DNA of 64,000 nucleotides from Roridomyces roridus (taxonomy: Eukaryota > Basidiomycota > Agaricomycetes > Agaricales > Mycenaceae). The DNA lies in contig JARKIF010000001.1 in NCBI GenBank assembly GCA_029378245.1, forward strand, positions 3,224,001 through 3,288,000, written 5' to 3'. Position 1 is the stretch's first letter. The number at the start of each line of letters is the position of its first letter. Below are positions 1 through 12,349 of this stretch, piece by piece. The notes beneath the pieces were generated by a model. The model was not told where the DNA came from, ran no database searches, and was given only the letters and a program-made list of their open reading frames with translations. Position numbers and translations under genes: made by a program.

Positions 1-38
1 CACCTCCACGCGCCCACCAGGCTCGTCGTCGCTCGGGC

Positions 39-2116
39 ATGGCCTCCTCCAGCTCCAGCACCCACTATGCACCTGTAGCTTCCGTCACGCCCATTTCTCC
101 CAGTTTTTCTCGCCGTGGCTACTCGAATGGACCCGTTAATCCGTTTGAGCACTCAGACACGGGTTATACCTACAGCCAAGAGCACGATGCTTACGCTCCC
201 GTCAACTCCCCCGGCGTCGAGGACCACGAGCTCTCCCCGACGATGGCATGGAGCCCGACTAGTTTGTACAACGACGAAGAAGCTCCTGCATCTCCCAGGA
301 GAGCCTCTCGTCTTGGGCCACCTCCCAGCAGTTTCCAGTTCCCTTTCCAAGGTAAACATATTTTTTTCAGCTCCAAGTAAGCCCAACTGACGAAAGCAGC
401 CCATCCTGGCAATCCAGATCCAATTCCAAGCCGGCGCTCGGGGTCATTCGAAAGTCTCACGACAGACAACCACCGCGGCTTTTCTGAGCTTTCCCATGAA
501 GCTGCTGCTGGCGCCGCCCCGTCGCCCAACGTGCCGTTCGTGGCCCCGAGCTCCTCGAGTTCGTCCATCAATAACGTCTATCGTGGCTCTGCCGTGGCCA
601 GTATGATGTCGCCCTCGCAGACCGCTCTCAACACTGCGTATCGGGCTGGGCAGGCATCGGCCAGTCAGTCGGTGCACGAGTTGGGCTCTCCCACGCCGGC
701 GTTTGCCCAGGGCATCCCTCGCTCGCCATCTCAGACGTTCCGGGCGCCTTTCCTCTCCCCTGCCTCGCGCCCTTCCTCGTCTCTGTGGAGTCCCCCATCA
801 TACAGCAACTCGCCTGCCGCCAACGGGTCGAGCACAGCACTCGCTCTGCCCGCGCCGCCTGCACCTGCCCCGTCAACGCGTCTTCCCGAAAAGCTGACCA
901 AGGAAGAGAAGCCGTGGTTACAGGGATCGGCCCCGCGTGCTCGCGTCTCTTGGTGGCTCACGGTGCTCTGCATGTTCATCGGCGTCGCCGGTGCAGCGCT
1001 GCTGTGCTTCTTTGGCATCACCTCCACGCAGGGCTTGGTCTTCAAGGACTCCCAGCTCTGCTCTGTCCTCAGCGACGACTTTAGCAACGGCCTCGACTTG
1101 CAGAATACTTGGAACCGCGATATTCAGGCGGGTGGATTTGGCAACGCCGAGTTCCAGATGACCTCTGGGTTCGACAACGTCTCCTATGTCAAGAACTCGG
1201 AGCTCTACATCTTCCCCCAGTTGACGCAGAACTGGCTCGGGATCGGCCAGATGACGGGCGGGACCATCCAGGTCCCGGACTGCTCGACGGACAACGTCAC
1301 TGCTTGTACCATGTCGGGCAACGGCGTCGACAGTATCATGAACCCCGTCATGAGCGCGCGGCTCAATACGCTTGGCAAGTACTCGATCACTTACGGACGC
1401 GTCGAGGTCGTGGCGAAAATCCCGCGTGGGGATTGGCTCTGGCCGGCGATTTGGATGTTGCCGGTGAACGGGACGTGGCCTATGGGTGGGGAGATGGACA
1501 TTATGGAGGCACGTGGAAACGGGCCTTCGTATCCTGCGCAAGGCACCAACTTTGTCCGCTCGACGATCCAGTACGGCCCGTTTTCGGCGTTGGTCAAGCT
1601 GCTCTATGGGTGGTACGGGCTGAAGCGGACAAGCTTTGACAAAGGGTTCCATACGTATGGAATGGAGTGGGATGAAAAGTTTATGCGGTTTTATGTGGAC
1701 ACGAGGGTGCATACGACGTTGCAGATGACGACCAAGACGGAGAAGCAGGGCTTTTGGGAACGGGCGGGGTTCCCTGCTACGGCGCAGAATGGGTCGTCGG
1801 TGGAGAACGTGGAGAAGCCGGACTCGTATGAGAATATCAACAGTCCGTTTGACCAGCGTGAGTCTCTCTCTTTCCTTTCTTTCGAGGGTGTTGTTGACGA
1901 GGACTTGCAGCCTTCTACCTCATCATCGACCTCGCAGTCGGCGGGACGAGTGGGTGGTTCCCTGATGCTGTCGGCGGCAAACCGTGGCTGGACGGATCGA
2001 CGAGCGCCATGTTTGATTTCTGGAAACAGCAGAATACGTGGTACTCGACTTGGCCGACGAGTGACGATGACCGGGCGTTCCGGATTTCGTCGGTCAAGAT
2101 GTGGAAAAAATGCTAA
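39..2116 (+). CDS. KRE6/SKN1-type beta-glucan synthesis-associated protein (GH16)
   Basis: Type II membrane glycosidase-like protein of the SKN1/KRE6 family, which acts in the secretory pathway and at the surface in beta-1,6-glucan assembly (family knowledge). Three exons: 39 to about 351, then about 401-1858 and about 1911-2116. The N-terminus is a long Ser/Pro-rich cytosolic tail. One membrane anchor (WWLTVLCMFIGVAGAALLCF) is encoded near 950-1010. The luminal GH16 domain follows, with the catalytic-type motif GEMDIMEARG near 1490. The last exon begins FYLIIDLAVGG and ends SSVKMWKKC. About 640 residues, near family length. The frame is open upstream of the ATG at 39 to the window edge, so a slightly longer N-terminus cannot be excluded. 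Confidence 0.88.
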
Positions 2117-3008
2117 CCTGTGGACAATGTTGTTTCTGACTCTCGTTTTTGAAAAGCTCACTGAATACGAACACACACGTAGTACTATTTTACCATACCC
2201 CGCACTGTGCATTTCGATACCGTCCCGGACGCTTGAAGTTGAACTTGTAGCTACACATAGACGAATGTAGCTTTTTTGCTAGAACTTACAAATCTGTTGT
2301 TCAGCATCTGATTCCTCCCGCCCTTCCGCCCCCTCTACCAGACCTTCGCTGAACGTTTGAGCTGGGAATCGGACGCAGCCAGGAACACGTCTGGCCTCGT
2401 CTGGCGCGTTCCTCATTCGCTTATCTAGCCGAGGCGGAGCGCAGTGGAGCGCGCCATCATTTGTTGGCGTCATCCTCTCAGCACGGCGTTGCTTCTAGAG
2501 GGTCTAGACCGTATTCTGCACACACCGAGGATCTCCCACCTCCCGGTCGGTGTCTGAATCTCCTTATCATCCGAAATTGCCCACATTCAAGCTTTCGCAG
2601 CAGTCATCCGAACTCGAGGACATCCAGAACGCCTGTCACGATCTCGACGCTGCTTCGCCCGGACAGTCGACATGTCCGGTCCTCCTGTGGCTCCAAGGCC
2701 TGCCGTCATTACAAAAACCTCCAGTTTTTCGGCCGCAATTCATAGCGTTGCATACGGTCGCACCATCCTGAAACAAAGGGAATTTCCACGGAATTCCAAT
2801 TGTCTTATCGGGAGAAATAGGACGCGGTGTTATGACGCCAGTAATGACTTCAACAACTTGAGGTGGCCGCCGGGACCCCGGAAGCACCCTTCCAGTTTAG
2901 TATTTTTTTGTGCTTCCGTTTAGGACGTCCTTCTCGTGTTCGCGTGTTCTCTGTCTGCCTTCACCACCACCACTTGTATTTGAGCTCGGCGTTTCGGGCC
3001 TCCAAATC
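2117..3008. other. intergenic region, no gene seen
   Basis: About 0.9 kb between the KRE6-like gene and the glycosyltransferase. It holds short ORFs on both strands without family resemblance or consistent splice structure. It presumably contains the 3' end of the first gene and the promoter of the second. I see no clear TATA box or repeat. Confidence 0.5.
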
Positions 3009-6000
3009 ATGGATTACGACCGCTGGGACGCGCTCCTCCACTATCTCTTCAAGCAGACTCAAGGCGATGCTTGGTTTAGGCCGGATGAGCCCGTCTCGTC
3101 GGGTGTCGCGCTGCGCGTCTCTGATGGCGCTATCTCGGTTGGCGGAAGCAGCGGCAGCAACACTCCCACTGGTCACCCATTCTCTTCGTGCCTATCGTGC
3201 AGTACTCATTCTTTTTCCAGGTCAACCCGCTGGTCCAGAGTTTCGCGTTTTCCCATACGAGAACCCCGCGTTGGAGCCATTCGAGACGGCAGTGGCTGCT
3301 CTCAATCCTCAGGTCGCTGTCAAAGTCCGAAGCGCTGCAGTCCACGCCGCGTTGGCTGAAGTGTTCGTGCCTTTTCTCTTTGCCATACCCATTGCCGACA
3401 TCCTACAGCCCTCCGGACGAGAAAAACATCTATGTCGACGCCAATACCCGAATACAGATCCTCGATACCATGCTGATGCTCCCTCATGCCGATAAGGAGC
3501 AATGCGCCGCGTTCATTGTACGTCTTACCCATCGTTCATGGCTGCTTTACTCAATCCTCCGCAGCGAGATGAGCGTGTCCTCGTCGTCTGGTCCGATTCA
3601 CTCGACGGGATAATACCCACCTGTCAAGACTTTGAAGATCGTCTCATCAAGTTACTCTGGCGCTCGCGCCCCACCGTCTCTTCCTCCGTCAGCGGCATGG
3701 GATCCATGGGAGGTTCCGTCATGTCCCACTCATCCCTCCCGACGCGACCGTCAGCCAGCCAGGGCTTGCACGATCCCGAAAAGCCTATGCAGGAAGGTGA
3801 TCAGCTTCGCACTAAAGAGCGCGTGCGCCGGAATTGGTATGGCAAAAAGGTCGGCGTGACCACTACCACTGTCGCCGCCGATATCGAGGCGGGCTTGCGT
3901 GACCGACGTGCCCCCAAGCTCTATGCTCCCATCTACAATGGGCTCGCCGCTGGTCTAGCATTTGGTGCGTCTTTCGCTCTTCTTTCCGTTGCCAGACGCT
4001 CATTGGTTGTCAGTGTTTATCGGTAACGGTGTGAAAACCTTGTTGCAAGAATGGACCCTCGATGGCTCCTTCATCCGCTTCGCACTGTGTGCGTTAACCC
4101 CACTGCTGTGGTGTGTCTCACTCGTATGTCACTTTCACTCGTTATCCCACCGTACCCACCTAATATATTTTTAAAGTTTTTCGCCCTGCAGCTTATCCAA
4201 AACATCAGCATGTGGTGCGTCTCCGATTTGATGCCTCTACCATGTATCGTAATCGGCATGACAGTGTTGGTCCCGTCGCTCACTTCCACGAGAATTCCAA
4301 GTACTACAGCGCCATCAAGCCGCGCGCAAACAAAATAGTGGACGAGATGTTGCCGCATATCACGATCCAAATGCCGGTGTACAAGGAGGGCCTCGCGTCC
4401 GTGCTGGCGCCGTCAATCGAGTCGCTCAAGAAGGCCATGCAAACTTATGCGCGCCAGGGCGGTACTTCTACCATCTTCATCAACGACGACGGCCTCCGGC
4501 TACTCTCCGCTCCCGATCGAGACGAACGTCTGGCGTTTTACGCCAACCACAACATTGGCTGGGTCGCGCGCCCGAAGCACGACGACAAGCCCGGTGGATT
4601 CAAGCGTGCCGGGCGTTTCAAGAAGGCTAGCAACATGAACTATGCGCTGGAGCTCTCGCTCAAGGTGGAACGGCATCTCGAGGTTCTCGTCGCGAGTGCT
4701 GGGTTGGGTAATCCGAGCCATACGCCCACTCTTGCGGAGCTGGGAGCCGAGTTCCCTGCGGGCATGCCGCCTGCACCAGGACACCATTTCGGCATGCCAC
4801 ACCGAATGAGCATGTCTTCGAGCGCGGATACTCGGAGCTTTACGGGTGCTGGGCAGTATGGGATGCAGTATCAGAATCGCGAGGGGGATGATATGGGCGT
4901 GATTCATGGCTTGTGGGGTGAGGGTGTCGGCGAGGATCTCGAGGAGCGCGCGTTGAGCCTCGCTATCGAGGAGATGTATCAAGAGTCGGGACGGAAATTC
5001 CGTCCGTGGGCGGCTAACAGCAAGGCTTCACGGTTGGGCGAGTATATCCTCATCGTTGACTCGGATACCATCGTGCCAGAGGTGAGCATTATTGTCGTTC
5101 ATCTTGGCCAAGTTATTCATCTTTTCTTAGGATTGTCTTCGGGACGCGGCGCGGGAGATGACCGAATGTCCGACCGTGGCTATTATCCAGCACGAATCCG
5201 ACGTAATGCAGGTCGCGCACCACTACTTTGAGAACGGTATCGCGTACTTTACACGGCGGATCAACAGGTGTATCTCAATGTGTGCGTTCTTTGACTCCTT
5301 TTCGGTGACGATTAAATTGACTCTGCTCCAGCCTGCGCCAACGGAGAGGTAGCACCGTTCATGGGGCATAATGCGTTCTTGCGGTGGAAGGCGATTCAAG
5401 ATGCAGCGTTTATCGACCCCGCGGATGGGAAGGAGAAGATCTGGTCGGAATCCAACGTCTCCGAGGACTTTGACATGGCCTTGCGCTTATTGCTGCGTGG
5501 ATTCATCATCCGCTGGGCAACGTACTCCAATGGAGGATTCAAGGAGGGTGTATCTCTGAGTTGGTCGTTTTCTTATCGCTGCCGTACTTGGACTCAATCT
5601 TTCTATCAGGCTACGACGATGAGATTAATCGCTGGCAGAAATACGCCTATGTGAGTGCCCTGCGTCTTCTACACGGAGTTTGGGGTATTGATTCCGGTGT
5701 TAGGGGTGCAGCGAGCTTCTTTTCAATCCCCTCGTCCAGTGGTGGAGGCGCGGACCGATCACGTCGCAGATACACAGGTTTATATGGTGCAAACCGGCGC
5801 CGATGTTTTACAAGATATCCATGCTGGCCTACATGTTCTCATATTGTGCGTATCACTATCTATTGGACCGGTCCGATGCTGATATCTTACAGACGGTATC
5901 GCCGCCTCGGTCACTATCGGAGTACTCAACTACGTTTTGCTCGGGTTCGAGTTCCCTGTCGACGGGTATTACCTGCCGAGTTTCGAGATTTGGCTCGCGT

Positions 6001-6655
6001 GCACCGTGGTCTTCTTTGGAACGGGCACCGTCGGGTATACGCTCTTGGAATACCGTCTTGGACACCGGGAGCTAGTAAGCCATTCCGAGCCCCGGACTCT
6101 TTGCATGACGCTGAATTCGTACAGTTACGCGGATTCCTCGTCAACCTGATGTGGTTGCCCTTCTTGTGCGTAGTCTTTGGGGTCCTCGTTCGCTCTCTAA
6201 TTGACGCACTGTTTGCAGCTTCTTCTTCTTTGGCAGTTTGGGGATTCTCGTCAGCCAGGCCATCCTGGCCCATCTGTTCTCCTACAATATCACCTGGTCG
6301 GCGACCGTCAAGGAAGTCACGCGCTCCAACTTTTTCAAGGAAATCCCAAAGATCTTTAAACGGTTTTGGGTTTCTTTGATTATTTGCGTGGTCGTTATCG
6401 CTGGGATGGTGGTTTGCTCGACGAGTCTTGTGCCGCTTGCGTGGCGCGTAACTGGGTCCGCGTGGGGTGTCATCTTCCCTATATCGTGCGTTCTACTCGT
6501 CTTGAGGTATTCTGAACTGACGATTGTGCGCAGTATCGTGACGGGGTGTCATATTCTCGCTCCTGTAAGTCGATTCCATCTTGTCTGTGAATACGTGCTC
6601 TTACAAGCTCTTACAGTTCGTGCTGAACCCTTGGTTGATGGTTTTCTCTTTCTGA
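3009..6655 (+). CDS. Large multi-pass family-2 glycosyltransferase (polysaccharide synthase-like)
   Basis: A membrane GT2 enzyme of the processive, chitin/cellulose-synthase-like type (product unknown). I assembled about ten exons starting at MDYDRWDALLHYLF. A conserved N-terminal region (FRVFPYENP, then IYVDANTRIQILD) is followed by membrane segments near 4000-4200. The GT2 core has HITIQMPVYKEG, FINDDGLRLL, the metal-binding type DSDTIVPE, EDFDMALRLL and the C-terminal INRWQKYAY motif, which corresponds to the QxxRW box. At least five membrane segments follow, ending FVLNPWLMVFSF. All canonical catalytic positions look present. It sits directly behind the KRE6-like gene on the same strand, suggesting a shared wall context. 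The gene resembles a conserved filamentous-fungal GT2 rather than a classical chitin synthase. Confidence 0.82.
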
Positions 6656-7856
6656 GGCACGCATACTTGCGTGCGGACTCTCGTACTACTGAAGGCATTC
6701 TTGGGTTGGCGTGCGTGCGGACATTGACCCCTGACCTTGACGTTTACTCTCGCATTCTTTTTGCTGTATACCTCGCTTGCTGCTGCTTGCTCTGTAGAAT
6801 ACCCTGCTTTTAACTCGCACCGACATATACGAATGACACTATTGCACTGTTTTTTTTTTACATCCCACGATACATGATTTACTTTAGAGCAAGTAAGTAG
6901 CCTGAACAGAGTTTTTGGTAGGACATGCTTTTGTCCTGAGGGAAAGGATGGTCTTGAAGACGGACTAAGGACTCTGTCTGACGCTGCTAGAGGTAGAAGG
7001 CATTAGCCTCTCGAGCTGCAGACTGCGACTGAGGGCTGGAAAAGCCTACGGAGTCTGCGTGTCCATCGGCAGTGGGAACTCGGGAGAGGTGACTCGGAGT
7101 TGCCGGACAACGCGCTGCTGAGGCCATACCCGCTCATACGCGGAGTCAGCACACGGGAGACTCGAGTAACAGACCGGGGTTACGAGGTCGGGGCGAGGCC
7201 TTTGGGAAACCAGACACCAGCAAAGGCGGCAAGGGAACTAAGGCACAGCTCGAGAGGGCGTTCGTTGGCATTGACAAGTGTCGTGATTGCGACGGACGTC
7301 TCGCGTAGCTGCTGTACGACCGTCGACGTGCTAAAAGGACCCTACGACACCAGACGATGGATCAGGTCCGCGACAAAAATTGACACATCAGTTTCGCTAC
7401 TGAAAATCCAGAGAGATTCAGATAAATTGCTCTCCAAGTTGCAGACGACGACCGCGGAAGCTCATTCCGGGGCGCTTCGGAAAATTGACCGTCGGGGACA
7501 AGATAAGCGGGATTTGCGGGCCTGACATGCCGGAACTTCCTTTTCTGTCAACACGCAACCTCCAGCACCTCACTCAAACCCTCTCAAACCTCGCTGCTCT
7601 CTTGTCTTGTACCACACGAGAGCCTCGCGTAGATCAAGTTTCAATCGTTTCATTCGCAATAAAATGTCAGATAGGAGGAAGGATGTTCAGCTGATCACTG
7701 ACAAAACATTTGTGTTTGCGTTTACCCCGGCTTGGCGTCTCGACTCTATGTCGGAGCCCATTCACTTTATTCCTTTACCCTGGTCTATATAACGCGTTAT
7801 ATACCCCGCTCTTCACACTCTATACCTCTACGCTCAATACCTGGCTGTCGCCCACG
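6656..7856. other. intergenic region upstream of glyoxal oxidase
   Basis: 1.2 kb with no convincing ORF. The proximal promoter of the next gene contains an 18-bp palindromic TATA element, listed separately. Confidence 0.5.
7786..7803 (+). promoter_or_regulatory. palindromic TATA/ACGCGT element of the glyoxal oxidase promoter
   Basis: TATATAACGCGTTATATA is a perfect 18-bp palindrome 54 nt before the ATG at 7857. It joins a TATA box on each strand to a central ACGCGT core, which in yeasts is the MCB/MBF binding site. Use as a TATA box is inferred from position. Confidence 0.5.
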
Positions 7857-10040
7857 ATGCGGCCGTTTCTGGCCCTCTTTTTCTCCTCCCTTGCCTGCGT
7901 TCTCGCCCAAGACGCGTCCCCGACGATCCTCAGCCCACCTGGTCAACCCTTGTTCACCGGCGCTATTGGCGAGTTTGAAATCCTCGGCAATACGCTCGTT
8001 AGCGCCCAACAGGTCGCGTGCCCTGTTCCATATGACCTGCGAGTGCACTGACGCGAATGTAGATGTTCCTCGGGACCCTCGACAAGGTCTTTATTGTCGA
8101 CAAGGTGGAGAACAACAAGGCTCGGATTGACGGTCATCCCGCGTGGGCATCGGGTGCGTCTGCATCCTCGTGCATCGTTTCCGCAAAATGACCCATTCAT
8201 TCATAGAATTCACCCTGGATGACAATTCGCAACGACCCATGAACGCGTGGACGAATTCATTCTGTGCCGGTTGGTGGTCTTTGGTGTTCTTAATTCTCCT
8301 TTGACTGACTGTTCAGGCGGTACGGTTCTTGGGAATGGAACCTGGTTAAACGTTGGAGGAAATTCCGCGGTTACCTGGGGCGGCGCTCAAGCCGAAGACT
8401 CTTCGGGATCCGGACCATACGACGACCCAGACGGAGGAAGGTCCATTCGGGAACTCGCCCCCACAAGTGACGGCCAGTGCGAATGGGTGCTCGGTACCGC
8501 GATGACGACGCGTCGATGGTACCCGACAGTGTAAGCTGCTGTTTTCATGCATCCTCCTTTTCCTCACAGACCCTCAGGGAAACCCTTCAAGACGGCACCG
8601 CCATCATCGTAAGTGCGCTCAATGAAAAAAGTCAAAATACTAATTGCCTTCGAGATTGGCGGTTGTAATAATGGCGGCTACGTAAACGACGCGGGACAGG
8701 ACAATCCTACATACGAGTTCTACCCACCGAAAGGCAAGAACCCCATCACTTCGCCCTGGCTTTCCGACCAGCTCCCCATCAACTTGTATCCTTTAACGTG
8801 GCTCCTCCCCTCGGGCAAGCTCCTCATGCAGGCGAATCGCGCGACGATCCTCCTGGACCCCAACTCGCATACCGAGTATGAGCTGGACGACATCCCCGAC
8901 GCTATCCGTGCATACCCGGCGAGCGCAGGGAGCATCATGCTGCCGCTCACACCCGCCAACAACTGGACCGCGACGGTGCTTTTCTGCGGTGGGACGGACA
9001 ACGACGACTGGTCGACGGGGTGGAATATTGCGGCCTTTCCAGCTTCCACTTCATGCGTCACGATCACACCCGACGTTGGCAAGAAGTATACGCAAGACGA
9101 CCCGTTGCCAGAAGCCCGCTCGATGGCGAACTTGATATCCCTGCCCGATGGGCGCGTGCTTTGCCTCAATGGTGCCCAGACGGGTACCGCTGGGTACGGA
9201 AATCAGTCTTGGGCTGTCGGGCAGTCATACTCCGACAAGCCCGCGTTGACGCCCGTCATCTACGACCCGAGTGCACCCAAGGGCTCCAAGTGGGACAGGA
9301 CGGGTCTCAAAGCGAGCACGGTACCACGCATGTACCACTCTAGTGCGACGCTCCTCCCTGACGGCGCGGTTCTCGTGTCGGGATCGAATCCTAATAGCGA
9401 CTACAACGTGGGCTCCGGGGTCAAGTACCCGACCGAGTACCGTGTCGAGCGGTTTTACCCGTCGTACTATAACGAGCCAAGGCCACAGCCTGCAGGGCTT
9501 TTGTCGCAGCTGTCCTACGGTGGCCCGTCTTTTGATGTGTTCCTTTCGTCGGACGACCTGTCTGGGGACGCGCAGAATGCTGCTAATGCCACTGTGGTCA
9601 TCATACGCACCGGGTTCTCGACGCATAGCATGAACATGGGTCAGCGCTTCGTGCAGCTGGATTCGACTTATACGGCGTATGGGGAGAATAACACGGCGAC
9701 GCTGCATGTCTCGCAGGTACCACCGAATCCTGCGATACTTGCACCAGGGCCTGCGCTGCTGTTTGTTGTGGTGAATGGCGTGCCGTCGGTAGGAGTGCAG
9801 GTGATGGTGGGTTCAGGTACCATTGGGAACCAGACTGTGCTAGATATTGGGGATTTGCCTGCATCGAGCTATGTTCCTGCGCCGGATGGTCAAGGCGGCG
9901 GCGGCGGGAGTGGGAGCGGATCGCAGGATCAGAGCTCGAATGGGGCCCTGCATCGTGGAGGAGGTTCATCAAGCTTCAGCCTACTCTGCCTTGGACTCGG
10001 ACTGGTGTTTTGTGCACGGACGTTGCTCACGGACTTTTGA
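7857..10040 (+). CDS. Glyoxal oxidase-type copper radical oxidase (AA5_1)
   Basis: Secreted enzyme that oxidises aldehydes to acids and releases H2O2, feeding peroxidases or LPMOs (family knowledge). The signal peptide is MRPFLALFFSSLACVLAQ. Five short introns fall before 8670, followed by one long exon. The copper-radical residues are visible: the Cys in NSFCAGGTVLG, the Tyr in TRRWYPT, the Tyr-His pair in RMYHSSATLL, and a His in the THSMNMGQRF segment, where family members carry the last copper ligand region. The C-terminus after about residue 540 is Gly/Ser-rich and ends in a hydrophobic stretch (FSLLCLGLGLVFC), compatible with GPI anchoring or a membrane tail. Length is near the family norm. 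Confidence 0.9.
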
Positions 10041-10522
10041 TGATGATGATTCGATTTCTGAACTGGACTTGACGCTTGACATTGTACAGTGACCCACAAC
10101 AACCTACATTCGCTATTTGGACGAAGTACGATCTATTACGATTTATAATTACATTCCTATCTGCATTACTACTCACTTGTATACATTGTATCCACTATCT
10201 AGGAGGTCGACTTTTCGCGCGCCTGATGTCGATGATCGGCGGTCATGGACACTTTCTTGAATCTTCCGCCACTTCGGTCAATCTTGAGCTCAGGATTTGC
10301 TGCGGGCGAATGCGGGTGTATGTACAACGGCGGTGCCTGAAACTGAAACTGATTGTCATCCAGGCTAACTAAGCGGGACACGGAACTGTCCTGACGTTGC
10401 AATGCTCGCCCTCAGTCTCCCTTGTTTTCGGACCACCACCGCCCAGCTCGGTCTTTTTTGTACCCTCCCTCAGTGAGGGACTTTTTCGTTCCCTTTCCTT
10501 CAAATTCGTTCTTGCGGGATCA
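10041..10522. other. intergenic region
   Basis: About 480 bases with AT-rich sequence after the glyoxal oxidase stop. No gene or repeat recognised. A C/T-rich tract near 10480-10510 precedes the next ATG. Confidence 0.5.
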
Positions 10523-11961
10523 ATGGTGTTCACGGCGGATGCGGCTCGGCTTCAAATCGCCAGCGCTGGAACGGCGATGCAGTATTTTGTTATGGGTGTG
10601 GTCTTTCAAACTCTCTTCTTCGGTGCGTGGGACTCTAGTTTCTGTATTCCGATGTTGCTGACCTGCGTATTGTGGCAGGACTTTACACCCTTTTGATTTT
10701 GTTATCTACACGGATGCTCTTGTATGCATCCTCCAGTGCTCGGGGAAAGGAATTCATCAATTCGTAGGGAGAGGAAACTGAACGTCACCGTCAACCGAGC
10801 CCTGCTTGGCCTCACTGCTTTCATGTACCTGCTCTCGGCTGCTTATTGGGCATACAACGTCGCAGATGCTCTCGACCGGATGTCTCAATTAACCAACTAC
10901 GCGCAACACCCCGATGCACCTCTCCCGGACCACACTGCTGTCACTCAGTGGTCGCCGTTGTGGAATGCGGTTACTCTCGTCAATGTGAGTTTCCGAATCC
11001 TCTCAAAAGTACATTGGTGTCTTATCTATGAGTTTTAGTACGTGTTCAGTGACGCGGTGGTGGTTTGGAGAGCTTGGATTATCTGCCGGCGGCATCATAG
11101 GAAATTTCTGTGGATCACGATAGGTTTTTTGGGCGTTACCACAAGTAGGTTTATCTCCCATTGATTGTGAACTATCTGACTTTGTGCCCAGTCACCGTGT
11201 TTCTTACAATTGTGTTCCGGATCGTTAGCACGGTTCAATCTCCCATCCACAATCTGAACAACGTGATAAGTCGCGGAATCGACATTCTCCAAGTTACTAC
11301 GCTGATCACATCTCTGTTGTCCAATCTGACTGCGACCGGGGTCGTTGGGGCTACTGCATTGTAGGCGTCGTTCATCTAGAACAAATATAATAACTGACTT
11401 TTTGCGTAGGTATTATTGGCGAAATATCCGCCAAAATTTCTCCAGCGAAAGGAATCAGACAAGGAGTAACCAGATCCTGCTTCTAGTGGTTTGTCCAAAT
11501 TTTCGTGCATGTGTGCCTAATCTGAGCATTCGTAGGTTGAGTCTGGGGTGATCTACTGCGTTTCTTCCATCATCGTGTTAGTGGCTTCCGTGATACGGCT
11601 ACCGCATGGGGCATTGGGCGACCTCTATACGCCCATACAAGTTCAGATCGCTGTGAACATCATTTTCTTGTTCTTTTCCGTCGACTGACAATTCGAACAG
11701 GGCGCGTACCCGTGCGTGGTACTGCTGCTAGTCAGCTCTCAACGGTCGTTGAACGAATCCACCTTCGTCGAAGACGACACCTGCGTCGAGTTGACGACGA
11801 CGACGACAACGACGAGCTTGCGTCCACCACCTGTACCGCCCAAGTCCTGGACAGATGCGCGCCTCGACTTTGCCCCCAATCCGGCGTTGATGTCCCAATC
11901 GACTGTAGCAAGTTCGTCTCCTTACAGAAGCAATAGACTGTCGGATATCAGTATACCGTGA
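10523..11961 (+). CDS. Predicted multi-pass (about 7-TM) membrane protein
   Basis: Integral membrane protein of a type common in Agaricomycetes, function unknown. Exons join MVFTADAARLQIASAG, an LYTLLILLSTRMLL-like helix, then ALLGLTAFMYLLSAAYWAYN, YVFSDAVVVWRAWIICRRH, VTVFLTIVFRIV, ILQVTTLITSLLSNLTATG, ESGVIYCVSSIIVLVAS and a final helix near 11700. About seven hydrophobic segments are followed by a soluble tail of about 70 residues with a run of Thr and Pro-rich sequence ending LSDISIP. The layout is GPCR-like, but I see no signature that assigns it to STE2 or STE3 receptors. Several short introns are predicted, and exact borders between 10620 and 11700 are approximate. Confidence 0.65.
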
Positions 11962-12349
11962 AGTTCCAAGTTCTCTTCTGCCACATTCCTTTGTTATCGT
12001 GCTTTTTTGTTGTTGTACCAGGGTGTACGGAAAGGATACGCAGTGCGTTGTATTACTATTACTGCTGCAGATTCAAAATGAAACTTTCACTGTTTTCTTG
12101 TGGAACCTTTCATACCGACGGATCGCAAAAAGATTTCAGCTATTCCTTACTTCCGAAATTCGACTCTGCAAGACTCTCATCCGATTTGTTCATTTCCGAG
12201 ATCTTCGCCTTGCGTCGGATTTGGGTTTCGGGGTCAGCGCGGGCTTACTCAGTGAGCTGCAATCCTTCTAAGGCGGTCTGCTGACATCCCTATGCCGTTA
12301 TGGGCCGCTATTTAAGACGTCCTCGTACCAGTTCTCTCTGTCAGCAACC
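11962..12349. other. intergenic region, promoter of GMC oxidoreductase
   Basis: About 390 bases. The only feature seen is a TATTTAAG box at 12309-12316, some 35 nt before the ATG at 12350. Short ORFs here show no family resemblance. Confidence 0.5.

Noticed and set aside
918..1712. Minus-strand ORF of 264 codons opposite the KRE6-like gene
   Set aside because: It is the antisense of the GH16 domain; its His/Arg-rich composition is typical of GC-rich shadow frames.
7100..7525. Plus-strand ORF of 141 codons upstream of glyoxal oxidase
   Set aside because: Composition is random-like, and there is no splice structure or recognisable domain.
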